In this document: positions 27,263-37,300 of the stretch, one piece after another
How the letters are laid out: each line of letters starts with the position of its first letter
Numbering within the stretch: the stretch's first letter is position 1
Origin: Roseivirga seohaensis
Lineage (GTDB): Bacteria; Bacteroidota; Bacteroidia; Cytophagales; Cyclobacteriaceae
Assembly (NCBI RefSeq): GCF_001592945.1
Contig: NZ_LRPB01000001.1
Location: 167,917 to 231,916 of the forward strand
Length of the DNA stretch: 64,000 nt
Reading direction: 5' to 3'
The notes under the pieces: model-generated
The model's input: only the letters and a program-made list of their open reading frames with translations
The model's database searches: none
Told to the model about the DNA's origin: nothing
Program-made: the position numbers and the translations under genes

Positions 27263-29197
27263 TTAAGTACCCTTCCTGCCCTTTTCTAGCTTCCCAAATT
27301 CGTCAAACTTCAAAACTCCATGATCGACCAGTTCAGCTACAAGCGTTGTCAATAAATTTTTGTTTTCAGGCGCTATAGCATTCACCAAACCATTCACATC
27401 CAAGTCGGTAGATTGGCCTAGTAAAGAGAATATTTGTGTTTCATATTTTGCTCTCAATTTTAGCTCTTCAGCCTTTCTTTTATTATGAACACAGTTGTCG
27501 CAAACCAAGCAAGGATCATAATTCACCTCACCAAAATATTCTAGTAATTGCTGTGTTCGGCAGCGCTCTTCATTGTGTAAATAAGCAATTACTGATTCCA
27601 TTTTAGCAGTAATCAGCTTACGCCTACTTTCAATTTGATGGTTATCGATTGGCAACTTATCAGCTGGATATTTCGGCATTAAAAAGGACAACTGCGGCTG
27701 ATCTTTTTGAGGAATATATTCCAGCACCTCACGCTCATGAAGGTGTTTCAGCATTTTTCGGCAAGCATCTACTGTAAGTCCTAAATTGGCCGCTAGATTA
27801 TTCTCTTGAATAATGATCAGGTTGTTATAAACTTCTCCACCGTAAAGCCGAAGAATGGCTTTGATTAACGGGTCAAACTGGGCGTTTGCAATCTGAAATT
27901 CATACATGAGTTTTTGGTTCAACCCAAACATTAATCGTGAAGGCTGATAAAAAGACTCACTCAATAAAATCGCTCCTTGAGACTCTAACACTTTAATACC
28001 ATTGAAAATCTCCATCGGGTGTCGATCGAAATTTTTGGAAAAGGTTTGGAAATCGAAATCGAAGCTATCTTGTGGATGACTGCCATTGGCCAACTGATAA
28101 TAGTTGCCCAACATTTGATAAACCTCTCGGATCAATTTCACATCGGGCAGTGAATTCTTTGTTTTCTTTCGTAATTCCTCTATGTCCTTCTGGTGGCATA
28201 TAATTACCGCATAAGCTTTCTTCTCATCACGACCAGCCCTTCCTGCTTCTTGATAATAAGCTTCTAGATTTCCAGGCAAATCCATGTGAACCACTACCCG
28301 AACATCTGGTTTGTCGATTCCCATTCCAAAGGCATTGGTAGAAACAATGACTTTTGTACGATTGTGAATCCAGTTTTCTTGTTTCAAGCTTCGTTCTTCA
28401 TGCGTTAAGCCAGCATGGTAAAAATCAGCACTGATGTGGCTTCTTTGCAGCATTAGAGCCAGTTCCTTGGCGTGTCTTCGGGTACTCACATACACCACCG
28501 CAGATCCACGCACTCGATTCAGTACTTCTAAAAGTTTTCTTTCCTTATGTTCTTCAAACCGAACTGAATAAGAAAGATTGGCCCTGGCAAAACTCTTGGT
28601 GAATACTTTCTTGTTCCTGAATTCTAGTTTTTCCTGAATATCAGCTTTTACCTTTTCAGTTGCGGTTGCCGTCAAGGCCATAATTGGCGTTTCGGGCAAA
28701 AGCTCACGTATGGCAGCAATTTCTAAGTAAGCCGGGCGGAAATCATAGCCCCATTGCGAAATACAATGTGCTTCGTCTACCGCAATTAAATTGACACCAC
28801 GAGTATCGCGAACAATCTTGATCCGCTCCTGAAAAAGCTCGGTTTTCAACCTTTCAGGCGAAACATAAAGAAACTTGATATCGGCATTGACACAATTGTC
28901 TAGAGCAAAATCAATCTCGCGCTTGGACATTCCCGCATGAAGGGATTCGGCCGAAACACCTCTCCTTTTCAATTGATACACTTGATCTTTCATCAGGGCG
29001 ATGAGGGGAGAAATAACGACACAAAGTCCATCATTTACCAATGCAGGAATCTGAAAACAAATGGACTTACCACCACCGGTTGGCAGTAAAGCAAGCACAT
29101 CGTTGCCTTCCAGCGAAGCATTGATAATATCTTCCTGCAAAGGCCTAAAGGCATTATAGCCCCAGTATTTTTTAAGAATGTTTAGCCCTTGGTTCAT
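27263..29197 (-). CDS. recQ: ATP-dependent DNA helicase RecQ
   Basis: 644 residues. It is a superfamily 2 helicase: Walker A around residues 41-45 (PTGGGKS), DEAH at 141-144, MALTATAT motif III and the QEAGRAGRDEKKA motif VI. The RecQ C-terminal zinc region is seen as ERCRTQQLLEYFGE and DPCLVCDNC. No clear HRDC domain follows, so it is the short RecQ form of Bacteroidota. It unwinds DNA in recombination and fork repair. It leads a unit with two hypothetical genes and nudix. Confidence 0.95.
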   Translation of the reverse strand: MNQGLNILKKYWGYNAFRPLQEDIINASLEGNDVLALLPTGGGKSICFQIPALVNDGLCVVISPLIALMKDQVYQLKRRGVSAESLHAGMSKREIDFALDNCVNADIKFLYVSPERLKTELFQERIKIVRDTRGVNLIAVDEAHCISQWGYDFRPAYLEIAAIRELLPETPIMALTATATEKVKADIQEKLEFRNKKVFTKSFARANLSYSVRFEEHKERKLLEVLNRVRGSAVVYVSTRRHAKELALMLQRSHISADFYHAGLTHEERSLKQENWIHNRTKVIVSTNAFGMGIDKPDVRVVVHMDLPGNLEAYYQEAGRAGRDEKKAYAVIICHQKDIEELRKKTKNSLPDVKLIREVYQMLGNYYQLANGSHPQDSFDFDFQTFSKNFDRHPMEIFNGIKVLESQGAILLSESFYQPSRLMFGLNQKLMYEFQIANAQFDPLIKAILRLYGGEVYNNLIIIQENNLAANLGLTVDACRKMLKHLHEREVLEYIPQKDQPQLSFLMPKYPADKLPIDNHQIESRRKLITAKMESVIAYLHNEERCRTQQLLEYFGEVNYDPCLVCDNCVHNKRKAEELKLRAKYETQIFSLLGQSTDLDVNGLVNAIAPENKNLLTTLVAELVDHGVLKFDEFGKLEKGRKGT

Positions 29198-29246
29198 TAA
29201 GAGTGAAGATAAAGATTAATTTGAACGAGACCTGTTTAGTTTCATT

Positions 29247-30020
29247 CTACCATAAAATCTTTTCCTTATTCAGAAAAGCGGCAATTCCCTTTTGGCAGTC
29301 TTCCGAGGCTCGGGCTTTCGCGTTCATTTCGGCAGCGTAGTTTAAGCCTTCTTCCACATCCATACTTTGCACGGCTGCAATCATTTGCTTGGTGAAAGCC
29401 ATAGACTGACCAGAGTTTTTCTGAACCAACATTTGAGCAAAATTGGCCACTTCCATATCCAAGTCAATGGCCTCCACTACTGTATTCACCAAACCCATGG
29501 ATTCGGCCAGTTCGGCTGGAATTAACTCACCGGTAAGCAATAGCGATTTCGCCTTTCCTTCTCCTATTTTTCGAAGCAAGAAAACCTTCACAATGGCTGG
29601 AATAAAACCAATACGCACTTCGGTATAACCAAATTTGGCTTCGGGTACAGTGAATGAAAAATCGCAAACCGTAGCCAAACCACAACCGCCAGCAATGGCA
29701 TGCCCTTGAATTTTGGCAATCACCACTTTTGGGTGCTGATAGATTTGTAAGAAAAGCTCTTTCAAATGATTTGAATCGGCCAAATTTTCTTCGAAAGTGT
29801 TATTCTGAAGTTGCTGTAAATAGGCCAAGTCGGCACCTGCGCAAAAGGAATCACCAGCGGCATCCAATACAATGACCTTGGCGTTTTCATCCTCTTCTGC
29901 TTGAGCAAATGCCTGCTTAAGTTGTGTTACCATTTCGGCATTTAAGGCATTTCTTTTTTCGGGACGGTTAAGGGTAATCGTGGCAACGCGGTTGGCCACT
30001 TGGTATTTCACTAAAGTCAT
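29247..30020 (-). CDS. Enoyl-CoA hydratase/isomerase family protein
   Basis: 257 residues from the ATG at 30020, preferred because it forms an ATGA overlap with the comEC stop; an ATG 9 bases upstream is possible. Crotonase fold: NRPEKRNAL, SFCAGADL (oxyanion loop), AIAGGCGLATVCDF and FGYTEVRIGFIP. The second catalytic Glu (in TEVRIG) is present, but the first, normally in GCEL, is glycine (GCGL). It may therefore be an isomerase or methylglutaconyl-CoA hydratase-like enzyme rather than a standard hydratase. A link to the phenylacetate genes at the right end is possible but not shown. Confidence 0.85.
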   Translation of the reverse strand: MTLVKYQVANRVATITLNRPEKRNALNAEMVTQLKQAFAQAEEDENAKVIVLDAAGDSFCAGADLAYLQQLQNNTFEENLADSNHLKELFLQIYQHPKVVIAKIQGHAIAGGCGLATVCDFSFTVPEAKFGYTEVRIGFIPAIVKVFLLRKIGEGKAKSLLLTGELIPAELAESMGLVNTVVEAIDLDMEVANFAQMLVQKNSGQSMAFTKQMIAAVQSMDVEEGLNYAAEMNAKARASEDCQKGIAAFLNKEKILW

Positions 30021-32098
30021 TTCTTCCATATTCTTGAATAATAGCCATCGCGATAGATGGAGTGTACTTTCAAATTTAGCGTTTCTGCCTGATTTGTGAG
30101 CTTATCGGCCAAGAACTTCCGATTTGATTTGTCGATGATTAATTCTTTAAACTCGAAATTCCCTTCTAATTCAGCTAGATCGTAAACACTTTCATTTGAA
30201 AGAATGAGGTAATCCACCTCCACCGGCCTTTCAAATTCAACCTTGATTTTTTGATTAAGTTTAAAAATTCGCTGGCCTTGAAAAACAATCCACTGGTGTC
30301 CATTCAAATCTTCAATCGCTAATTCTAATTGATCTTCGGACGGAAGAAGGCTGCTACCCGCTAATTGTCTTTGGGGTTCTAAATGGAACTGAATTCGATC
30401 TAAATTTTGTGAGAATGAAGTATCGGCCACCAGCTTACTTTTATTCCCAACCCTAAAATCCAAAACCGATTCTCCGGAAACGTTTAACACACTGAACTCT
30501 GCATTTCTATAGTCGCTCCAATGACTGACCTGACTAAACACAAAAGCGAAGCAAAAAAACATTGCCCACATCAAGTATTTGAATTGCCTTTCTGCCAATA
30601 AAATGATAAGCATTAGAATGACAGCATAAACCAGCCATGTTTCACCGGTGGTTAAATGAATGCCATCTAAAGTACTACCCGGAAGCCACCTTACCCAATG
30701 CACCAGCCAATTTACGATTCGAACGAAGGATTCTGTGAGCCAATTTACGGCTTCACCCAAATATGGAATTCCACCCAAGACCAGTACCGCCAAACCCATA
30801 ATAAGCATGGCAAAAGCGGCAGGAATTACGAACAAATTGGAGAACAAAAAGTAGCTCGGAAATTGATGAAAATATAGAATACTCAAAGGAGCGGTCGCAA
30901 TTTGAGCTGCTAAGGAAACACAACTAATTGCCCATATTTTATCTAGCCAATAATTATGAATATCGAATAAATTGTAAAACTTAGGTTGAAGGTATACGAT
31001 ACCAAAAACGGCCAAATACGACAACTGGAAACCTACGCTCATGATCAAATAGGGGTTCCAACAAAGCAGCACAAAAGCAGACGCAGCTAAGGTATTATAA
31101 ATGCTGCTATTGGTGTTTTTCGCTTTGGCAATGGCCACAAATGAGAACATTGTGACAGCCCGAAGCACAGACGGTGAAAGGCCAGTAATGAATGCGTAGC
31201 ACCACAAAAGCACAATGCTAATAATGGCCATCCACCAGCGCCTTTTCCAAGTATTCAGTTTAAGTCGCTTAAAAATCAGGAGGATAATTCCGTAGATAAT
31301 ACCCACATGCAAACCCGAAACGGCCAAAACATGCATAGCGCCTGCTGCCGAAAATGAGGTTTGAAGCTCTGTATCCAGTTCATCTTTCACCCCCAAAGTA
31401 ATGGCCAACAAAACACCTCTGGCATCAGGGTCTGAAATTCTGGCTTTGAGTAATTCGGCACATTGATTTCTGATTTTAATTGATGTCGCAATAGGCCATT
31501 TCCACCAAGGAACATCACGCCCAAGTAATTGAAAATTCTCTCCAATAAATTGTTGATGGAAGATATTATTATACACTAGATAGTTTTTGAAGTTGAATTC
31601 GCCCGGATTGGCAGGCTCTTCGGTAAGGTTTGGCGAACCTTTCACCAAAAGTATATCGCCATACTGAAGGTTGTTGCCAGCTTCTTTACTGACATAGGCA
31701 TTTACATAACCCGAAGCTGCTTGCCATTTCTCGGCAAGCGCATCAGTGACCTCAAGCCGAACATTGATCGAGTTGGCCTTTATGGCTGGTTCCTCATATA
31801 TCACCGCGCGGTAAGCTTCAATATCTTGGTTGATGTGTAGCAAATGGTAGGAAGAATTATCGACTCTGTGTTCTTTCAGCCGAAGAAAACCCGAACAAAA
31901 AAGGATGACCAAAACCAAAATAGAGAGCACATACTGAAAGCGTATGGAGTTGCGGAGCGCCAGAAAAACATAGACAATGAAAAGCGTAATAGGTAACCAA
32001 ACCTTAATATCAATCCATTCATGACCATAATGGTAAACAACCACCCCAAGGATAAAGGCAGCAGTGAATCGAATAAATGGAAACGAATTAAAATTCAC
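30017..32098 (-). CDS. ComEC/Rec2 family DNA uptake channel
   Basis: 693 residues with many transmembrane helices. N-terminal DUF4131-like region (about 25-190), then the Competence domain with the signature HVLAVSGLHVGI near residue 255. The C-terminal metallo-beta-lactamase domain of full ComEC is missing: the last 150 residues are a shorter beta-rich domain without HxHxDH. In other bacteria ComEC carries single-stranded DNA across the inner membrane. GTG start at 32098. The enoyl-CoA hydratase is translationally coupled to it. Confidence 0.88.
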   Translation of the reverse strand: MNFNSFPFIRFTAAFILGVVVYHYGHEWIDIKVWLPITLFIVYVFLALRNSIRFQYVLSILVLVILFCSGFLRLKEHRVDNSSYHLLHINQDIEAYRAVIYEEPAIKANSINVRLEVTDALAEKWQAASGYVNAYVSKEAGNNLQYGDILLVKGSPNLTEEPANPGEFNFKNYLVYNNIFHQQFIGENFQLLGRDVPWWKWPIATSIKIRNQCAELLKARISDPDARGVLLAITLGVKDELDTELQTSFSAAGAMHVLAVSGLHVGIIYGIILLIFKRLKLNTWKRRWWMAIISIVLLWCYAFITGLSPSVLRAVTMFSFVAIAKAKNTNSSIYNTLAASAFVLLCWNPYLIMSVGFQLSYLAVFGIVYLQPKFYNLFDIHNYWLDKIWAISCVSLAAQIATAPLSILYFHQFPSYFLFSNLFVIPAAFAMLIMGLAVLVLGGIPYLGEAVNWLTESFVRIVNWLVHWVRWLPGSTLDGIHLTTGETWLVYAVILMLIILLAERQFKYLMWAMFFCFAFVFSQVSHWSDYRNAEFSVLNVSGESVLDFRVGNKSKLVADTSFSQNLDRIQFHLEPQRQLAGSSLLPSEDQLELAIEDLNGHQWIVFQGQRIFKLNQKIKVEFERPVEVDYLILSNESVYDLAELEGNFEFKELIIDKSNRKFLADKLTNQAETLNLKVHSIYRDGYYSRIWKK

Positions 32099-32217
32099 AC
32101 AATCAAAATAAATATTTGGTTTATTATAATGAAGTAATTACTGGAAAATACTGAAACCATTCATCCAAAGTAAAGAAAGCATAACACTATAATTCACTTC
32201 TGTTCTTTCTCAATCTC

Positions 32218-32225
32218 TAAATTTG
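32218..32225 (+). promoter_or_regulatory. -7 box TAAATTTG of the Crp/Fnr-type gene
   Basis: An exact TAnnTTTG match 22 bases before the ATG at 32248, in the 149-bp gap between divergent comEC and the regulator. No convincing -33 element. Confidence 0.55.
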
Positions 32226-32247
32226 ACCTAACTCAACAGCCTAAACT

Positions 32248-32847
32248 ATGAACTTGATCGAGCTTCTGCGTTCGTCTAATGCTTATCCATTAGAAAGATT
32301 GATAAAGGAAGTCTATGTAGCTAAGGATCAACAAATTTACCAACCTGGCCAACACACGAACTCTATTTATGAGATTGTATCTGGAGCCGTAAAATTGGGC
32401 AGCTACGGAAGCCAAGGGCAAGATATTACCTATGATATTCTGAGCGCGCCCGACACCTTTGGGAATTTGAAATACTTAAACGGACAGTTTTTTGAATTCG
32501 CAAAAACAATAATCCCTTGTCATTTACGTGTTTATCCTCTCGATTTTTTTAAACAAATTATTGTTGAGGACCCAGCTGTTTCCGAGTGGTTCAACAAAAA
32601 TGCAGTAAGGCGATGGAGTATTGCTGAAGCACGCCTATTCAGTATTCGTTCGGCCAATAGTATTGAACGACTGCAAGTAATTTACAATGATTTTGACAGA
32701 GAGGTTTTAGACTCAGAGAATAAAAAACATCACCTTTTTTCATTGCTCACTAAACAGGAAATAGGTGATTTGACAGGCATGACACGCCAAACCGTAAGTC
32801 AGATTATTAAAAAGTTAAAACCTATTAGGTTAAAGAAAACTGCATAA
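32248..32847 (+). CDS. Crp/Fnr family transcriptional regulator
   Basis: 199 residues. An N-terminal cyclic-nucleotide-binding-type beta-roll (about 20-130, with YQPGQHTNSIYEIVSGAVKLG) and a C-terminal winged helix with recognition helix TGMTRQTVSQIIKKL near residue 180. No Fe-S cysteine cluster of the FNR type is visible, and the cAMP-binding RxS motif is not conserved, so the effector is unknown. It is monocistronic; candidate terminator bases (AAGGGG and CCCCTT) lie at 32869-32891. Confidence 0.88.
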   Translation: MNLIELLRSSNAYPLERLIKEVYVAKDQQIYQPGQHTNSIYEIVSGAVKLGSYGSQGQDITYDILSAPDTFGNLKYLNGQFFEFAKTIIPCHLRVYPLDFFKQIIVEDPAVSEWFNKNAVRRWSIAEARLFSIRSANSIERLQVIYNDFDREVLDSENKKHHLFSLLTKQEIGDLTGMTRQTVSQIIKKLKPIRLKKTA

Positions 32848-32868
32848 CACATTATTTGTATTGTAAAA

Positions 32869-32891
32869 AAGGGGATCGTAGCGCCCCCCTT
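32869..32891. terminator. Weak terminator-like hairpin between convergent genes
   Basis: AAGGGG at 32869-32874 pairs with CCCCTT at 32886-32891, loop of 11. It is flanked by A-rich and T-containing sequence but has no long T tract. It could end both the regulator and the phosphodiesterase transcripts. Confidence 0.35.
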
Positions 32892-32940
32892 CTTACTGCA
32901 GCATTTCCAATTAGCAAAACAAACAAACCAGAAGTAATAC

Positions 32941-34281
32941 TTATTTCTTTTCGAGAATACCTGGAAACAGAACTCCGTCAGGTGCTGCGAAATCTAGCCC
33001 TAATAAAGCTGCGATTACAGGCGCAACATCTTCCAAACCCATTTTGTGTACAAGCTTACCTTTGGTAACACCAGCTCCCCAAGCTACAAAACCAGTTTCA
33101 ATTTGTTTGAAGTCTGGAAAATATCCGTGCGTTCCGCCTGAACCTCTTTTCAAATCATCGCCAGAAGCTGAACCAGACATCGCTACGCCTGGTATTGGCG
33201 CTATGGCCAAAAACGCATTTGGATCGGCACCTACTTGAGCCAATTCTTCTTTCGACACTACTCTAAAAAGCTTTTTAGTTTTCTCAGGTAGGTCATTTAA
33301 AATCTGCTTTACCTGATTTAAGGTTTTAGTATCCTTAGGATCTTTCAACATTAAAAAAGCAGCTGCGCCAGAAGTGTGAAAAGCGGCTTTCCAATTTCCG
33401 CGATCTTTGGCAGTAGACATTAAGCCTGCATTTGCCAACCAAACATTAGGGCTCAAAAGTGAATGCACATCCACAAAACCATGATCTCCAGAAATGATAA
33501 AAGTTGTTTTATCAAGAATTCCAGCTCTTTCTGCGGCTTCCTTGATTTTGCCAATCGCCCTGTCGGCTGCGGCTACAGCAAAAGGCACCATTTCACCGTC
33601 TCTTCCGCCTTGGTGCTGAAAATGATCGGTACCAATTAAGTGTAATGCGATGAAATTTGGCTTGTGCTTTTCTAACACATAAGCAGCCATTTCACCTGTT
33701 CTATCTTCTCTATTAAAAAACTCACCGTTAAACGTGGTGTTGCTCATTTTCCCTAAAACCTCTCTTTCAAGTTCTTCGAAAAAGCCATTAGGAATATCTT
33801 TATCGCGCATAGGTTCAATACGGTCCGTTCCTTCTTTTAAATACCAGTATTCCGGAATATTATAGTCGATAGGCGCATCTACTGAAACAGGCCAGATAAA
33901 AGCTGCTGATTTCATTCCTTTCGCTCGAACTGCGTCCCAAAGAGTTGGTACTTTGATTTCGTTTTCATACCAATACCAAGCACCCGTTTGACCCTTTTCT
34001 TCAAATGGCGAGTTGTAATAAATGCCATGACGGGCTGGTTTTGCCCCTGTAATTAAAGTTGTATGAGACGGATAGGTTACCGAAGGATAAACACCACGAA
34101 CGCCTTCTGCTTTTGTTCCGTTTTCGGCCATCCATTTTAAGTTTGGCGCAGGCCATTTGGCCTCCATGTAGAAATCGGGGCGAAACCCATCAATTGAGAC
34201 CAAAACTACATGTTCTGATTGCTGAGCTTTTAAACATAAACCTAAAAGCATCACTAATACTAATACTGTATATTTTCTCAT
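32941..34281 (-). CDS. Ectonucleotide pyrophosphatase/phosphodiesterase-type secreted protein
   Basis: 446 residues with a signal peptide (about 1-19). Alkaline phosphatase superfamily, type I phosphodiesterase branch: metal Asp in VSIDGFRPDF, nucleophile Thr in YPSVTYPSHTTL, LIGTDHFQHQGG and SGDHGFVDVH with the remaining metal ligands, and GTHGY near the C terminus. It should cleave phosphodiester or pyrophosphate bonds outside the cytoplasm and help scavenge phosphate or nucleotides. It lies behind the TonB receptor in the same direction, separated by a hairpin. Confidence 0.9.
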   Translation of the reverse strand: MRKYTVLVLVMLLGLCLKAQQSEHVVLVSIDGFRPDFYMEAKWPAPNLKWMAENGTKAEGVRGVYPSVTYPSHTTLITGAKPARHGIYYNSPFEEKGQTGAWYWYENEIKVPTLWDAVRAKGMKSAAFIWPVSVDAPIDYNIPEYWYLKEGTDRIEPMRDKDIPNGFFEELEREVLGKMSNTTFNGEFFNREDRTGEMAAYVLEKHKPNFIALHLIGTDHFQHQGGRDGEMVPFAVAAADRAIGKIKEAAERAGILDKTTFIISGDHGFVDVHSLLSPNVWLANAGLMSTAKDRGNWKAAFHTSGAAAFLMLKDPKDTKTLNQVKQILNDLPEKTKKLFRVVSKEELAQVGADPNAFLAIAPIPGVAMSGSASGDDLKRGSGGTHGYFPDFKQIETGFVAWGAGVTKGKLVHKMGLEDVAPVIAALLGLDFAAPDGVLFPGILEKK

Positions 34282-34294
34282 GTTATATCTATTT

Positions 34295-34329
34295 AAAAGT
34301 AAGGAGCAGAGGCTTTCACCCCTACTCCT
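34295..34329 (-). terminator. Terminator or attenuator between TonB receptor and phosphodiesterase genes
   Basis: On the minus strand AGGAG/CTCCT outer arms and an inner AGGGG/CCTCT stem (one G-U pair) form a hairpin over 34302-34329, followed by TTACTTTT. Its position in a same-strand gap means it may allow partial read-through. Confidence 0.5.
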
Positions 34330-34360
34330 AGCACTCTAATCTATCTATTTTGAAAAACCA

Positions 34361-37300
34361 TTATTGGCCGAAAGTATAACGTAAACCTACTTGAACTCTC
34401 CATGGTGTTCCGTTGATTGGCTCGTTACCAGCGCCAGTTTGCACTGAATAGTTATAAGACTTGGCTAATTGATCAAAGCCTGTGATTCGCATCAACTCTA
34501 AATTTCTGCTATATACGTGGCTGTTACCTTTTGAACTATCTAAGAAGTTTGCAAAGTTGAATAGGTCGGCAGAGAGCTCTAAACCATGACCGTTCGCTAA
34601 CTTAATTTTCTTCAACAAACGAAGATCAATGTTGGCATAAAACCCATTAACACCTGCATTTCTTTCAGCAAAACGACCGAAGTTATCTTGTAAGTAATCT
34701 TTGAAATTCTGCGGTACATCTGGATTGTTTAAAATATCCATATAACCATCTTTAATGGCTTGTGATGTATTTGCATCGTTCGGATCAAAGATGTAAGCCT
34801 GATCGTTTGACAGGTTGAAGTCACCATTTGCACTTCTGTTGTTGTTATCCACCACAAAGTTGAAAGGACTTCCGCCAGAGCCTGTAATTGTAGCCCCTAG
34901 TACAAAACCGTGGAAAGAAGGTGACGCAGTGTTTACTACAAATTTCGAACGGAAGTTGTTGTCAGAATAACCGTAGTTCAAATCTCTTGGATCGCCAGTT
35001 ACTGGTAAGAAAGTAGAAGTGTTGGCCACACAGCAGTTATATGAAGAATTGTCCTTAGAGCTATTTCTTGTGTATGAAATATTAAAGTATCCGTCTTTTC
35101 CTACCTGAGCAGAACCAGAAATAATAATCGCATGCTGCTTAACTTCTCCGTCAGATTCTAACACTAAAGCTCTACCTACTTGGTTCGAAATTCTACTGTT
35201 CGTCCAGTCGGTAATGCCGCTTGCTGTAATGGTGTTTGCAGGCACAAATACTTCTCTACCTTCATTGGTTACAAAGAATGGATCTTTCACCAAGTTAGCT
35301 TCCTGATAAACGTAGTTGTTGGTGGTTTTACTTGCCAAATAGTTTACAGAAACTGAATATTTATCACCAAAGTAGTGGGTGTAATCAATGTTGAATTTAG
35401 CCGTAGTTGGCACTTCAAAATTATCGCCTACAGCGTTAATCGTACTGAAAGGCACTTGACCAGCTGGTACGCCCGGCACAGTGCTTGGGTCGTTTCTGTA
35501 GGCATTGAAATCAGGTGTTGGAACATCGGCACCCGTTACATCAATTGCACCAAGCAAGGTTCCTGAGTTTTGAATATTATTTACCTGGGCATAGTAATGC
35601 GGCTGAGAGTTGAAGATACCACCACCTAATTTGATGATGTCTGAATCTTTACCTCCAATGTTCCAAATTCCTTGAAGTCTTGGCTGGATATTGTCTAAAT
35701 CTTGTGGACGATTGTCTGTTCTAATTCCCAATTCATTAAATACTGTTTGGTTGAATTCGGCAGCTTCAGTAAAGATTGTTCCATCCCATCTTACACCAGC
35801 AATCACTTCTAAATCTTTGTGCAAACTAAATTCTGCTTGCGCAAAAAGAGACAAATCCAAAACGGTTTGTTTTACAATTGGCAAACCTTGCAATGGCACC
35901 TCTCTAGCATAACGGCTTGGTGTTAAATTCTCAAAATCATCTAGCGAGTCGAAGAAGAAACGACCATTTTGCTCATTCGAAAGTAAGGTTTCCAAATAGG
36001 TAATCATGTTGTCTGTTCCGAAAGTGAAATTCACATTTCCTCTTGACAAATAAGCCGTATTGGTAAACTGAATCATGTTCTCCAAGTTAGTTTCAGGAGA
36101 ATAACGCTGACCTCCCAATTGAACAGTTCTGCTGGCCGAAGATCCATTCGGAAGTGTAGACTGAACGTTTACAATTGCCCTTGGAATGTTTGAAGAAGGC
36201 AATTGTGAGCTTGGGTTGTAAGCTCTTTCAGCATGCTGATACTGCAATTTAAACTCATTCGTAAAGTTAGGGTTGAAAGCCGATCGCAATGATACACCCA
36301 AAGTGTTCTCTTGAGAGTTAAAATCAGAGTAACTTTCAGCCAATTCAAAACTAGAGTTATCGCTAGTACCGAACGGGTTTGTGTATTTGTTGTAATTATT
36401 TCTGATGGTCAATCGGTGAATGTTATTTAACTGCCAGTCAACGCGGGCAAAGAAGGTACTTGCTTCAGAAGAACGCTCAAATTGACCAACCTGCTGGTCA
36501 TTGCTCAAACCGTATTTGGCTCTCGCTATTTGTAGGTAACGGTCCAAATTGGCTTTAGTCAAACCAGATCTGTTCTCATCGTCAGCAGTTTGAATATCAG
36601 CAATAAACAATGGATCGGTTGCTTCTTGCCTTTCGAACACTGCGAAAAAGTGAACTTTATCCTTAATGATTGGCCCACCTAAACTCACACCATATTGTGT
36701 ATTATTGAAGTCGGCAGTTCTTGGATTTTCTCTAATATCAAGATCGTTTTGAAGCTTATCGTTTCTATGGTAAACAAAAGCACTTCCTTGCAAATCATTG
36801 GTACCCGATTTTGTAACTGCCTTAATAGCACCACCGCCTTGTCGGCCTTGCGTTACATCATAATCATTTGTTGAAATTTCAAAAGTTCTAATCGCTTCCT
36901 GCGAAATGGTATATGGACCTTGTCCGATTTCACCAGCGGTTAAAGTATTTCTAGCGTTCAAACCATCAATAGTAACTCCAGTTGAAGTTCTTCTCTGTCC
37001 TCCCAAATTCAAGCTTCCTCCGCCTTGCAATGGAGATAAACTCACCAAACGAGTAAAGTTTCTTCCTTCAGAAGGTAGGTTTTGAATTTGCTGAGTACTT
37101 ACAATAGTAGCCTCCCCTTGTCTGTCGATAGAAGAACGGATTTGATCGCCAGTTACCACAATGGTTTCCATTTCTGTAACCGTCTCAGATAATTCGAAGT
37201 TGATTTTTAGCTGGTCGCCTTGGTTTACCATAAAACCTTCCTTCTTTTTTGAGCCATAGCCCACAAAAGAAGCGGTGATCTCGTAAGGCCCACCTAATGG

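Noticed and set aside
32856..33068. 70-codon frame on the plus strand after the Crp/Fnr gene
   Set aside because: It runs antisense into the well-supported phosphodiesterase gene and lacks a start signal.
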